Shown here one piece after another: positions 10,493-20,032 of a stretch of 38,420 nt of DNA. The position numbers and the translations under genes are program-made. Positions within the stretch are counted from its first letter, which is position 1; every line of letters begins with the position of its first letter. The DNA is from Perkinsus olseni (lineage: Eukaryota; Perkinsozoa; Perkinsida; Perkinsidae), in NCBI GenBank assembly GCA_013115135.1, contig JABANP010000502.1:1-38420 (forward strand). The letters run 5' to 3'. Under the pieces are notes generated by a model. It did not search any database and was not told the origin of the DNA. It was given only the letters and a program-made list of their open reading frames with translations.

Positions 10493-11429
10493 GATCAACC
10501 TCCCGGTGACGAGCCAACTGCACGAAGAGTAAATGCGCTTGGTTCTGCATCACGGGCAAAACAGCCAGCATCACAAATCCAGATGGAGAATCGCTATCTG
10601 TTCACTTGTCAACAGTTTCAACTTAACACCGGTGAAACGTTGAGAGTGAATGGTGAGGTAGCGGCGCGAAGGGTCGCGGCAGTGCTAATGATAGCAATAC
10701 CGACGAAATCAACAAACTAAGCTCAAAATGAAGAAAAATTTCACACAATGTTGCCCAAAGAGGGGCAAGCCACAAAAAGCCTAATTTGGCCTGCTGAAGC
10801 CTGAGCAATTGACTTTTGGTAGATTTGCTCGTGCTGCAGTAAAACGTTTCAACGCTCTTTCCTCTACACACCTGCCCGGAGGTGACTATATCTCAGAACG
10901 ATAGCCGTAGGCTCCTGCTGGCACAAAGTGCCGCACCCCGTCCTCAAGGCCTGAAGGTCCAGCCGACCGGTCTTAGCCGTGATGATTCTCATCTCGGCAC
11001 CGCCGGTGTCGCCTCGGTGGCATTCTTGAGTTATTGGTAAAATCCACAGTGGGCGAACTGCCTAGCGAAGTCCAGTTCGAATGTTTGAAGACTCCCAGTT
11101 CAAGCTCAAATCCGCGCCACTGCACGGCCCGAGGTTCAGGTTCTTTGTGCGGGTTGGAGTGGTGTCACGGGTTGGCAAACGCGTGCGTGCTACTAGTTGC
11201 ACGCGTGCCCTGGCATCTCTGCACTGCAACGATCTATGTGGGTATTAGATGTCGAGCCGGACCGGGTCGTCCCAGTCAGTCCGGATAATGACTTGCTATA
11301 ACTTCTTGCCCTGCGGTGGTTGAAAGTCCCTTCCAGGTCACCCTGGATTAACCAGATATAAACTGATGTGGCAAGAGCAAGTATCTTGGGTGCCTACGAT
11401 ATTCCTTTAGACCTGTTGCTTGAATTGCA

Positions 11430-12920
11430 ATGTCAGAAAATTCCTCTCTCGCGAGGAATCACGCTGAGGCTTTGTGGAGCCCTCAGGGGTCATACGGCGA
11501 TGGTCGGCTAAGAGGCTGCCCGTTATCAACTATCATGCTGGATCGAACTTTCCTTCATCACTGCGACAGTCGAAGTGATGCGTTCAATGCCTCGGTACCA
11601 GTCAGGTCCATCGACTTTTTCTTGAGCCATTCTTGGTCTGCTGATGGTTTTTGGAAACAGGCGGCCATCTATATCTGCTTCAGTACCGCTCCTGCTTACA
11701 AACTCATGATGCTATCGTCTGTCATAGGAGCATATGTATTTTTCACCCCCGCTGTTAGAGGCACGCCTTTTAAACTTCTTGTACTTGTTCTTGGTTGTGT
11801 ATCATTCCTTATTGGTCTTTTAATTTTTCCTCTTTTTAAGCATCGCAATACAATGGTATTCCTCGATAAATGTTGCATACCACAGAAGGATCCGGTCGCT
11901 AAGCTTTACGGCATATCAAAGCTGGCTGAGTATCTCCGAGTATCAGATAAGCTCTTAATACTCTGGTCTCCCGATTATCTTGATCGGCTTTGGTGTGTTT
12001 ACGAGCTGGCCGTCTTTCTTCGGACGCATGACGAGAAAGATGTGGTTTTGGTTAACCTGAATCACATCAAGCTCTGTGTGTCGTTGATGCTTCTGCAGTT
12101 CTTCAGTATCCTCACTCTGTGTCTACAGCTTTATTATAAATCAACACAGAACGTGTATATCGGATATCTCTTGGGAATGGTCACGAGTCTCTTAATAGGT
12201 CGCGAAGCCTTCACTTGCAGTAAAGAGTGGCAAAAGTTCTGCTCTAGAGTGAAGCGTTTCAACGTCCGCGAAGCTAAGTGCACATCCTTAGCTGACTACT
12301 ACACTCTCAAGCAGCTCATTAGTGATATGTACGGATCGGAGGCAAAGTTTGCAGCGGTCGTGAGGTGTCTGTGGCTAGGTGGAGGCGAAGCGAAGAGATA
12401 TCCCACTTGGCTTTTCTCCGGGGCGTCTTTGAGGATCATGTGTGCACCTTTTATCCCCCTCATCGTGGCGTGTGCTGTGGACTATGTCGTGAGTATAACC
12501 ACAGAAGTGACGTTTCCTCTGGTGCCGACTTATTCTCAGAGTGAAGCTCAACGGGTCCCACCGAGTAGGACACTCGCGATATTCTGGGCCGCGCGCCTTT
12601 CTATCATTCCAACAGCGATGATGTGCCTTCGTGCTCCTTTCATGCTACTCATTGGACACGAATTGGCGACTCGTTGGACCTCTCAAAAAGTTGGAAAATG
12701 GCACCTCGCTATAGCATTTGCCTTGTGCTTTGTCGCGTACAACTGTTTAGCTCAGATTGTATGCGGTTTGCAGATTTTCCATCACCCGCTCAGCACAGCC
12801 GCACTGAAGGGACCTACGGATGAGGTGCTCCTCTGGATGAGCGGCTTTATTGCTTTAACTATGGTATCTTTTCTTCTACGACGATCATATTCGTATCACC
12901 TCCCAGAGGAGTTGACTTAG
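11430..12920 (+). CDS. Membrane-embedded TIR-like protein, copy 2 (full length)
   Basis: A 496-residue protein with about eight hydrophobic segments (roughly 78-107, 114-136, 213-236, 242-257, 336-357, 382-409, 426-447, 464-483). TIR-like motifs: FFLSHSW (66-69), VFLDKCCIPQ (144-152), LLILWSPDY (175-183) and RLWCVYELAVFL with candidate catalytic Glu192, then VVLVNL. About 75 residues, including two membrane segments, separate SHSW from FLD, where a classical TIR has one short helix. The start is the first ATG of the open frame, with G at -3. It is a tandem paralogue of the gene at 7255. Central blocks are almost identical in DNA while the membrane segments differ. I recall similar FLSHSW...WIDKCCIDQ...RLWCVxEL proteins in dinoflagellates and oomycetes. 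A signalling or NAD-consuming role is inferred from the fold motifs only. Confidence 0.85.
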   Translation: MSENSSLARNHAEALWSPQGSYGDGRLRGCPLSTIMLDRTFLHHCDSRSDAFNASVPVRSIDFFLSHSWSADGFWKQAAIYICFSTAPAYKLMMLSSVIGAYVFFTPAVRGTPFKLLVLVLGCVSFLIGLLIFPLFKHRNTMVFLDKCCIPQKDPVAKLYGISKLAEYLRVSDKLLILWSPDYLDRLWCVYELAVFLRTHDEKDVVLVNLNHIKLCVSLMLLQFFSILTLCLQLYYKSTQNVYIGYLLGMVTSLLIGREAFTCSKEWQKFCSRVKRFNVREAKCTSLADYYTLKQLISDMYGSEAKFAAVVRCLWLGGGEAKRYPTWLFSGASLRIMCAPFIPLIVACAVDYVVSITTEVTFPLVPTYSQSEAQRVPPSRTLAIFWAARLSIIPTAMMCLRAPFMLLIGHELATRWTSQKVGKWHLAIAFALCFVAYNCLAQIVCGLQIFHHPLSTAALKGPTDEVLLWMSGFIALTMVSFLLRRSYSYHLPEELT

Positions 12921-13116
12921 ATTTATTCTTTCACAGAATTCTTGCATATCAACTTCCTGTCAGACAAGTTTCGAGTTCTCGTTAATGACGTACGCTGCTT
13001 CAGAGGTCTTATCGAAAGTGTATCTCTGACTTGTGACCATTGCGCAACCGTGCGGCATCGGATATTGGATGACAATTGGTAAGTGGCAAGCTGCACGAAC
13101 CAGACTGGCGAATTGC

Positions 13117-13170
13117 ACGCAATATAGGTACGACTCGTACCTATATTGCGTATAGAGCCTCGGAGGCTCT
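13117..13170. repeat. Longest palindrome in the window plus a neighbour
   Basis: Arms acgcaatataggtacga and tcgtacctatattgcgt (17 bp, perfect) flank one base, c, at 13117-13151. Two bases further on, AGAGCCTC-g-GAGGCTCT (arms of 8) occupies 13154-13170. Confidence 0.95.
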
Positions 13171-13417
13171 TCCGTATACTTTAAAGTCGAACATATTCCA
13201 GTCGTACACTTGCAATCCGTCCCACGCCAAGTCGTTCACGGGACAGTTTAACTCGATGCGGTTTAGAGTCTTGGCAGCAATCCAGCAATCCCTCAGGAGG
13301 ATCAGATTGAAACTGTCCTTGATAACGAGCAATACATGACTTAATTACCACGTTTTCATGCTCTAAGGCTTCGGCCGACTTCTTCCGCGTCTTCCTCCAT
13401 CCTCGCGGTCAACGTCC

Positions 13418-13717
13418 GGGACGTTACGTCCCAGTCGCCAGGTGTCGCTTGCTCCAGCTGCTACTCATTCTTTTTCAAGAAAAAAAGAGCCGAGTGCTCC
13501 CCACTGGCGCCCCTTAGTCACACTCTGGCGAGTTGACTACTCTGCATCTGTAGAGATGGGCTGGGGTTGGGGCGCTTCCAGATACAACAGCACTGCTGGC
13601 TGCCGTGACTTATCCGCGGATCCACAACGTTGTGGATGGCTCGATTGTCTCGATGGCGGGCGATGAGACTTGGGAGACCTTCACGAACTCTGAGAGTTCG
13701 TGAGAGTTCAACTCTCA
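13418..13717. repeat. Palindrome cluster
   Basis: GGGACGT-t-ACGTCCC (13418-13432); ATCCACAAC/GTTGTGGAT with no centre (13620-13637); TCACGAACTCT-g-AGAGTTCGTGA (13681-13703), which overlaps TGAGAGTT-c-AACTCTCA (13701-13717). Confidence 0.9.
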
Positions 13718-13744
13718 AGCTGTGCTCATAATCCTGTTGTCTCG

Positions 13745-14587
13745 AGCATCCGCAGCCCGGTGGGATAAGACGAGGCAGATTCATCTGTCCTTGTCCGAAA
13801 TCCCTGACAGGGTATCTCTACGATGGGTACCCGGGCTCAGCTCCATCAGTGCCAATGAGCGGGCCGACGAGCTAGCAGCCGAGGGTGCCTCCATGAGGGA
13901 AATCTCCGCGGAGACGGGAATCAGTGTGAGGAGTCCTCACTGAGGACCATCCGGCGATTATCGCAGTTTCACCTCGAAATCGCCGGGCGATATCAAGGTG
14001 AAACTGGCCGTCTGTCACTGCGCAAGTGGTGGCCAGACAAGAAAGGCAGCCTTGGCACTTCTGTCAACGACTTCTTCTACTGCGCTTCACATGCCCTCAG
14101 GAGGATCATCGTAAGTGAAAAAATCAGTAGACAGAGGGCTGGCTACAGAGGTAGACTTCACAGTCGGAGGCTCCGACTCGGAGCCCTACCACGTGGCACG
14201 TGCTGTCCACACTCCCAACCTCTGCATCATGGGATTTTCATATGGTTCAACTTTGATAGTTATCGCGGCGGCCAATACGCCAGAAAGAATCCCACGAGGG
14301 CGAAGACGGCAGTTGGTGCCCGCCCGACACACGACAGCGACGAAGGTTCTTCAAGCAGCGACTCGCGAGCTGCGAGGCTGGCAACACTGGCCAGCGACTA
14401 TAATAGGGAAGAGCGCGGGCTCATCCCTCCCGAGTTCTATGGTGATGATGTCACGGAGATAGACACTGGAGCACGCCGACCGGCTGGCCCGATACGGCCC
14501 CAGTGTGAAGGGGGATGTGGAAAAACCTCACACTTCGGTCCGGTGAGGCGAACTGGTGGCAGGTCCGACAAGAGCCGCATCGAGTAA
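13745..14587 (+). pseudogene. Non-LTR retrotransposon relic with RNase H end
   Basis: At 13811-13892 the plus strand encodes VSLRWVPGLSSISANERADE followed by LAAEGAS. This is the C-terminal RNase H signature of LINE-type elements (family consensus WVPGHSGIxGNERADELA). Asp of the RADE motif is kept, but the usual His of GHSG is replaced by Leu. That frame ends in a stop near 13942. A different frame is open for 216 codons from 13937 to 14587 with no start codon, consistent with one frameshift inside an old element. Its His/Cys-containing end (CEGGCGKTSH) is unassigned. No reverse transcriptase was seen upstream, so this is a 5'-truncated, inactive copy. Confidence 0.6.
14162..14185. repeat. 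Overlapping palindrome pair
   Basis: AGTCGGAG-g-CTCCGACT (14162-14178) and GGCTCCGA-c-TCGGAGCC (14169-14185). The right arm of the first serves as most of the left arm of the second. Confidence 0.9.
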
Positions 14588-14633
14588 CATCTCAACGTCG
14601 AACTGGGCGAATAATGCACCCTGCATTCCAACC

Positions 14634-14753
14634 CTTTTCTGATCAGAAAAGAAAGTCAAGAAGAATATGGGAAAATTGCGTCCCGCATTGACTCACTCAC
14701 GGCCCATGAGTCATGGGTATGAATTTGCAGTACCGTGCTCGGAGCACGGTACT
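14634..14753. repeat. Palindrome cluster
   Basis: CTTTTCTGA/TCAGAAAAG with no centre (14634-14651); CCCATGA-g-TCATGGG (14703-14717); AGTACCGTGCTC-g-GAGCACGGTACT with 12-bp arms (14729-14753). Confidence 0.9.
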
Positions 14754-15401
14754 TATGCTCACTTCCACGGGTTAGCGCCGGAGTAAAGTTGATCAGCCGA
14801 GCCTTACCATCATCTTGACTGCATCACTAAGGATGCGGCTTAGTGGAACAAGCTAACGCCTTTACTCTCACTTTGCATGGAGCCAGCGACGCTGGCCCAG
14901 TGTCCCAAAGGAAAGATTCCTAACTTAAGAGCGGACGAAAGGACTTAGGACCACTCACAGAGCCTTAACCCATTAGAGAAACGACCTTACGTAACAATTT
15001 AGAGCCTCACAAGGCTTCGCTTTAAGGAAGGGATCAGTGAAAAAAGGCTACGGGTTGAATACCGAGACGAGAATTAGAAGACACAACCCGCGTGTTCAAT
15101 AAATCTCTCCTGAGTTTCGAGAACTCTCCCAGGATCGTCTTTTACACGTTAAGTTCGATGATCGAATTTCGATCCAATGGAAGCCAATTGAAGCTTTCCT
15201 TATACATCGTGCTGTACATGGTATAATCGCCACGTCTCTCAGCACAAAGGGCGTCGGCTGTCACGCCAATTTTACACAATAGTGGTCTTCAAAAACTCTT
15301 CCGTCGCCAGCTGCTGCGGTCTTCTCCAGCTGCTGTCTTCCTTTCTCCGAGTTTCCACCGCCGTTAGAGAACAACGGCATCTTCTCAATTACACCTATAC
15401 T
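14754..15401. other. Intergenic, no supported gene
   Basis: No open frame with recognisable content. A few imperfect inverted pairs are present, such as CACTAAG/CTTAGTG near 14824-14842. Confidence 0.4.
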
Positions 15402-15443
15402 GTGTGGTGGCTGCCACCACACCTATACTATAGGACCTATAGT
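15402..15443. repeat. Two neighbouring single-base-centre palindromes
   Basis: GTGTGGTGGC-t-GCCACCACAC (15402-15422) and ACTATAGG-a-CCTATAGT (15427-15443). Confidence 0.9.
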
Positions 15444-15920
15444 GTGGCTGGCTCCATTGCTAATCCGGTGGGACGTCTTGCTGTGCAGCAGCAGTGACGT
15501 CCAGATGCTGCTTGATAGCCTTCATAAGAAGGTTGAAGGCGCTTCAGGTCCGTCCCGATCTTGTACAGATGGGAGGGTATTCCCCCGGCCACCCTCTTTC
15601 GCGCAGGTGTCAAGAGCGGGTTAAATTCAATCCTGGGAGCGTTCCTCAAATTCAAGAGAGGTCACGGTTTCGCGGAATATCGGGCGAGCTCTAATGATTG
15701 TCCCGCACATGGCTTCTGATGTTGTTGATAATTTACGCTGTAGAGGTTAGTCAGATCGTAAAGAGTAAACGCAGCGAGGATCACTATCTTGTTGGGTAAT
15801 CGTTGCTAAACTCCACCAATCGTATCACGGTTAATGCTACACGACTCGGAGCTCGGTCTGGTGGTCGCAGCAGCTCGATCTTTTCCGATCGCCTCACTCT
15901 TCACATGTTTTTTCCCATTA

Positions 15921-16175
15921 ATGATGAACATTCTGACACTTCTAGCTGCTGTTGTGGCTACTCAAGAGGTCTCTGCTAAGCTCTCCGGCGTGTCCTTCCT
16001 CGAATTGTCTGAAAGTCCTTTCACGACTGATAACAATGATCGGGATGCCGTGGAAGTTGCTAAGACATTGGACGGACTCAACTTGGACGAGGACGAAGAC
16101 AGTGAGGAAGACATCCCGTCCGGCGAGGCCATGCTAGGCGAGTCGGGCAGCGCTCACATTCACTACTACGTGTGA
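15921..16175 (+). CDS. Small secreted acidic protein
   Basis: From the tandem ATGs at 15921 and 15924 the frame encodes 84 (or 83) residues. It starts with a clear signal peptide, MMNILTLLAAVVATQEVSA, with a likely cleavage before KLSGVSF. The mature part is strongly acidic (NLDEDEDSEEDIPSGEAM) and ends in HIHYYV. The frame is open upstream to another ATG at 15834, but starting there would bury the signal peptide, so I prefer 15921. No cysteines occur in the mature part and no domain is recognised. Secreted proteins of this size are typical of a parasite or protist secretome; a binding or mineral-interacting role cannot be inferred from acidity alone. Confidence 0.6.
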   Translation: MMNILTLLAAVVATQEVSAKLSGVSFLELSESPFTTDNNDRDAVEVAKTLDGLNLDEDEDSEEDIPSGEAMLGESGSAHIHYYV

Positions 16176-18597
16176 GGAGCCAGCGTGTGAAGGGCTCCTA
16201 ACAACTGTTGTTGTAATCTCATGTCTAGTGCATCCGATTCGAGCTTGAGTTTGAGTGATTCATACCGTCATGTTCGAACACGTCTCATTGTTGCTACCGG
16301 AGGTCGCCCATGTGTTTCACAAGTACCAAAGATACTCTGTCATCACGATCCTTTCCATGCGTCGACTTTGCAGGTGTATATTTTATCTCTCGTGTCGCTT
16401 GGCGCTGTAGTTCTCTGAAAGTCGTACGAGGCTTGGTAATGAAGATAACAGTAGTCTGGCAGATATGAAAGGGCGTGGGAAAGATATGCCCGATGTCCCG
16501 AGCGTACAACACCATCACCTATAATTCAAGATCTATATCAGTATATATTGGGTATTTAACCTGTCCTGGATAGGGTATCCATATTCATCATCATTCATAG
16601 GGGCCCCTTTAGGTTGATATTTGATAGATTTACAACATACGGGCCCAGTATTGTGAATTAGTCGCTCACTCTGTTGCGCACATGACGAGCATCTCGCCTG
16701 TCCCTCCCATCGTAGCTAGGCTGCTGTTTTCATAGTTCTATCCGGAGTTGCAGTAGATTGTGTTCATGTCGGCTGCTGCTGCCCCTCCTCCTGCTGGTCA
16801 TCATCATCACCCTCAATGGCAGCACCCTTTGGAGACCGGGCCTCTAACAGTCTGTGGTAATACAGGGAGTCGGGGCGATACGGGAAACCGGAGGGGAGAG
16901 GATCTAGCTGTTTCACGTAGGGCAAGCTCACCTCAATGAGCTAGCCATGCGTAATGTGAAAGATACGGTACTGATTATCCTACATCTTTCAACAACCTCG
17001 TCCCGCCCGCCCGTGGACAGTGTATTCGAATTGAACGAGATATGCATGGCCACTCCACCAGAATTGCGTTGCACACTCTCGACGCTCCGCTTTCTGGTAC
17101 CGATCTCAGAGGACGCGCTTGCTCTCCTCATAAGGGCTGTGATACGGGATAACTGATCAACGACAGCCTGCGTGGCTACACTACTTCGTCGACTCCTGAT
17201 AAGTCACCTCCGAAATCGTCGAGGAGCAGTCCTGTGCTGTAAAATGAACACTATCTGCCAAAGCAACCTCGCCGAAGCACGTCCTGGAGCGGTATCTCCA
17301 TCATAAATGATCGCATTCGAGGCGAGATGGTATTCTGAATGGTGTCATGAGATACGATTCACTTGAGACCTCCCTGGGAATCCGGGATATCTCAACTTTC
17401 TCTAATCCCGTATACCCAGGAATATGGACCCTCCTTCCCTTCTCCCCCTTCTTATCGCCCAGAAGTGCCGAAAGGACGCATCATTCGACCAACATCCGAT
17501 GATTCCATGCTACAGTGTTTGGACTGAATGGCTCCCGAGTGTTGGCAAGATCCACCGCGAGTCATGAGCTTCATTCCCGTGTATTTCATCCCACCTCCCT
17601 GCCCGGCGAGGCTTTGTTTCTCGACTGAACAATAGTCTTCGATCGCGGACCTTATAGACGTTTCGGAAACGACAGTCTTTCGGTCCTCCTGTCCACCGAC
17701 GGCCAATAGGGCCCACGTAGCTCTCCGGAGATACTCCTCAGTCGTCACAATTTATCATCTGCCTCTTCTCGTGTCGAATGATTGGGAATTTCGGCTCACC
17801 GTCTGTGCATGGTTCAATCCGGAATGTTGCGCGCGACCTCGGATACGATCGCCGTTCCCGCAGGTTCTCGGCCGCCGTTATTGGAGCCCTTAGTGGCAGC
17901 AGTCTGTGATGCCGCGAACGAGGCTCTCGTAACAGATCAGGATCTGTCAGACCTAGAGGTCCTCGCCTCCCACCAACACAGTGTATACTATCAACAAATT
18001 CTGTCTTCAGATAGAAGCTCGGCTCGGGTTCTGGCGCCCCCATCGAGACTCGTACCATAGAGTGTTGTTGCCCATAACGTCAGAATGTATACTGCAAGAG
18101 CCTGACCATGGCAAGAACTGGCGGTGAGAGTGTCGATGAGTCTGGTAGTTCGGGCGGACCTTTTTCGCTCGGGACAGATATGAGTTTCAAGCTTCGGTGA
18201 TGCGAGAACAGTTCTTCGCGATACAGAAGCATTTGGAGAAGTTGGCGGCGGGGACTCCTGGACAAGTTCAGGGACATGTAGTAACTGGGTGTGGATGGTA
18301 GCTGGGGGGGCATCAGCACCAAATCCGCGGCTTTGAACGCGCATAGCGCATCAGCGTTGCTTTAGTAAAGAGGGAGAGAGTTCCCACTCGTCCCTTTAAT
18401 GTGCGGCCTTGAAAGTATGTCGCTCATGGTACCTCTTGTAAGGCATGCGATCTAGGGAACCGGGAGCGGTGTTATATTCGGACTCCTCCCGCCCAGGTTC
18501 ATTCCCCGGCCTTAGCATCTCATTCTGTTAGGTTTTCCGAGTGAGAGATGTACGGCGGCAAGTGACGACAACCGATGAATTCTTCGAGTCTCCCTAA
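16176..18597. other. Mostly unassigned; weak open frames
   Basis: Two plus-strand frames look mildly protein-like but cannot be defended as genes. One is 16947-17156 (69 codons from ATG, MRNVKDTVLIILHLSTTSSR onward). The other is the frame around 17880-18060, which reads AAVCDAANEALVTDQDLSDL. The latter has no ATG and could be an exon or an old retroelement fragment. Opposing frames of similar length exist, so strand is unsure. Nothing else was recognised. Confidence 0.25.
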
Positions 18598-18966
18598 GGA
18601 CGGTCGGGTAGGCGAGCCGCCACTCTCTCGGCGTCCCATCAATCAGATCAGATACGAGCAAGCTACGACAGCGACAGCTACAGTCTGGGAGATCGGACCC
18701 GACCGATCGAGATCATTCGGAAGGACCGTCTCAAGACGATCAACGTGTACTATCATACTGAGGGGTATTGGGCGTCGCTTTTTTCACTCATCTCCACTTT
18801 TGCCGTTTCCCGCAGCACACTCATTACAACTCAGTCTATTGTCGTTCTCATTGCTCACGGAAAGGGGTGCCCGAGTCGCATAGAGTTCGCCATGCGTCTT
18901 TTAGTATCTGCTTTTCGCTGGAGCGTGTGTGTTGTTGTAGGAGGTTGTTGTATCTCGTCTGTGTAG
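18598..18966 (+). other. Open stretch with possible coding content
   Basis: This plus-strand frame is open for 122 codons after a TAA at 18595-18597. It reads DRTRPIEIIRKDRLKTINVY, then a hydrophobic middle and a hydrophobic C-terminus (RLLVSAFRWSVCVVVGGCC) before TAG. There is no ATG near its beginning, so if real it is an exon with an upstream donor elsewhere. A different plus frame with an ATG (18575) overlaps it. I do not recognise a family. Confidence 0.25.
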
Positions 18967-20032
18967 GTTCAGCGGACATTACGACCCCACCTATTGTGAT
19001 GAGGAGAAGTATCCGTTAGATTTGAGGATATCAGTGAACAGAGAGAACAAGTGTAGTTTTTGGGGCCGGCATGGGAGATGAATGGGTGCTCGTAGTGTGC
19101 GGACAATGGAGTTTCATTCGTAATGCGCGGAATGTAGTCTCTCGCGAAGTGGAAAAAACGTAATTATCCGTGTTCCCCGTGAAGCCTCATTGAACGGCTT
19201 CGCCATTTTGCGACGAAAATCGCGTTTTGAAATGTTTTGTTTGCTAGCGTTTCTATATCACGGATGGCACCTCAATTATAACCGCTAATGCGATCTCGTG
19301 ATGACCTTCGGCCCGAAGGCTTCGGGGACCACGATGGATCTTTCTCAAGAGCCAGTCGTGGGTTAGCGGGAGTATCGTAGCTAGCCAGAGCATATAGACG
19401 GGATGATCCGCCCTTGCATTCTCCAAAGTATCGAGAGGGAAAGCAGAGCAACCGAGCGTCAACTAGTAGCTAGGGAGGAATGCGGCAACTCCTTCCCCAA
19501 TAGGGAGCAATGCTCTTTGCGTATGCACTAGCATCGGCAACGTGAGATCCACGAGCCAGTCGCTGAGCTCTGAGTCCACCGTCCCGTTCTTCACTCGGTG
19601 TGTGGTCTTCAGTCTCATCAGTGCCCTCTGATGTCTCCAAGTGCACTGGCAAACGTAACAAGACTCGCCACTCGTACATCTTCAAGGCCTGGCAGGTGGA
19701 CCTTACTGAAGTTATAGCACAAGGGAAACAGGGAGAATGGTAACGTGCTCGGGTGGGAACGGCGATTGTCCTACGCTTGCCCTCTTAATGCGTGGATGTT
19801 TAGTAAGATATCAAAAGAGACTACCAATCAAAAATATTTATTATCCATAACACTGCCAATACACATGATAGCTTTTGGTCGTATCCGATGGCCCTCTAAT
19901 CTGCATTAAATTTTTTGACGGAATCTATTGTATAATCGATAATAATGATGATATCGTCATCGATGGTGGTCTCATGGATCATCTCTGCATTAAACCCGGT
20001 CCCATAAACTTTTGCTACTTTCCTGCATAAAG
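18967..20032. other. Intergenic; palindromes; possible 5' exons of the next gene
   Basis: Contains a pair of overlapping one-base-centre palindromes at 19305-19326. The segment 19900-20029 is open on the plus strand, reading FFDGIYCIIDNNDDIVIDGG, up to a TAA at 20030. It may be an upstream exon of the gene beginning near 20033. The minus strand of the same stretch is also open, so this is ambiguous. Confidence 0.3.
19305..19326. repeat. Overlapping palindrome pair
   Basis: CCTTCGG-c-CCGAAGG (19305-19319) overlaps CCCGAAG-g-CTTCGGG (19312-19326), sharing one arm. Confidence 0.9.

Larger units (their letters stand above)
8701..11429. other. Spacer between TIR-like genes; palindrome-rich, no supported gene
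   Basis: No convincing gene. The stretch contains several short perfect palindromes with one central base (listed separately at 9572-9601 and 10307-10492) and other inverted pairs, for example CCTGATGAG near 9767 against CTCATCAGG near 9808. The last part must hold the promoter of the second TIR-like gene, but it shares no obvious similarity with sequence upstream of the first. Confidence 0.4.
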
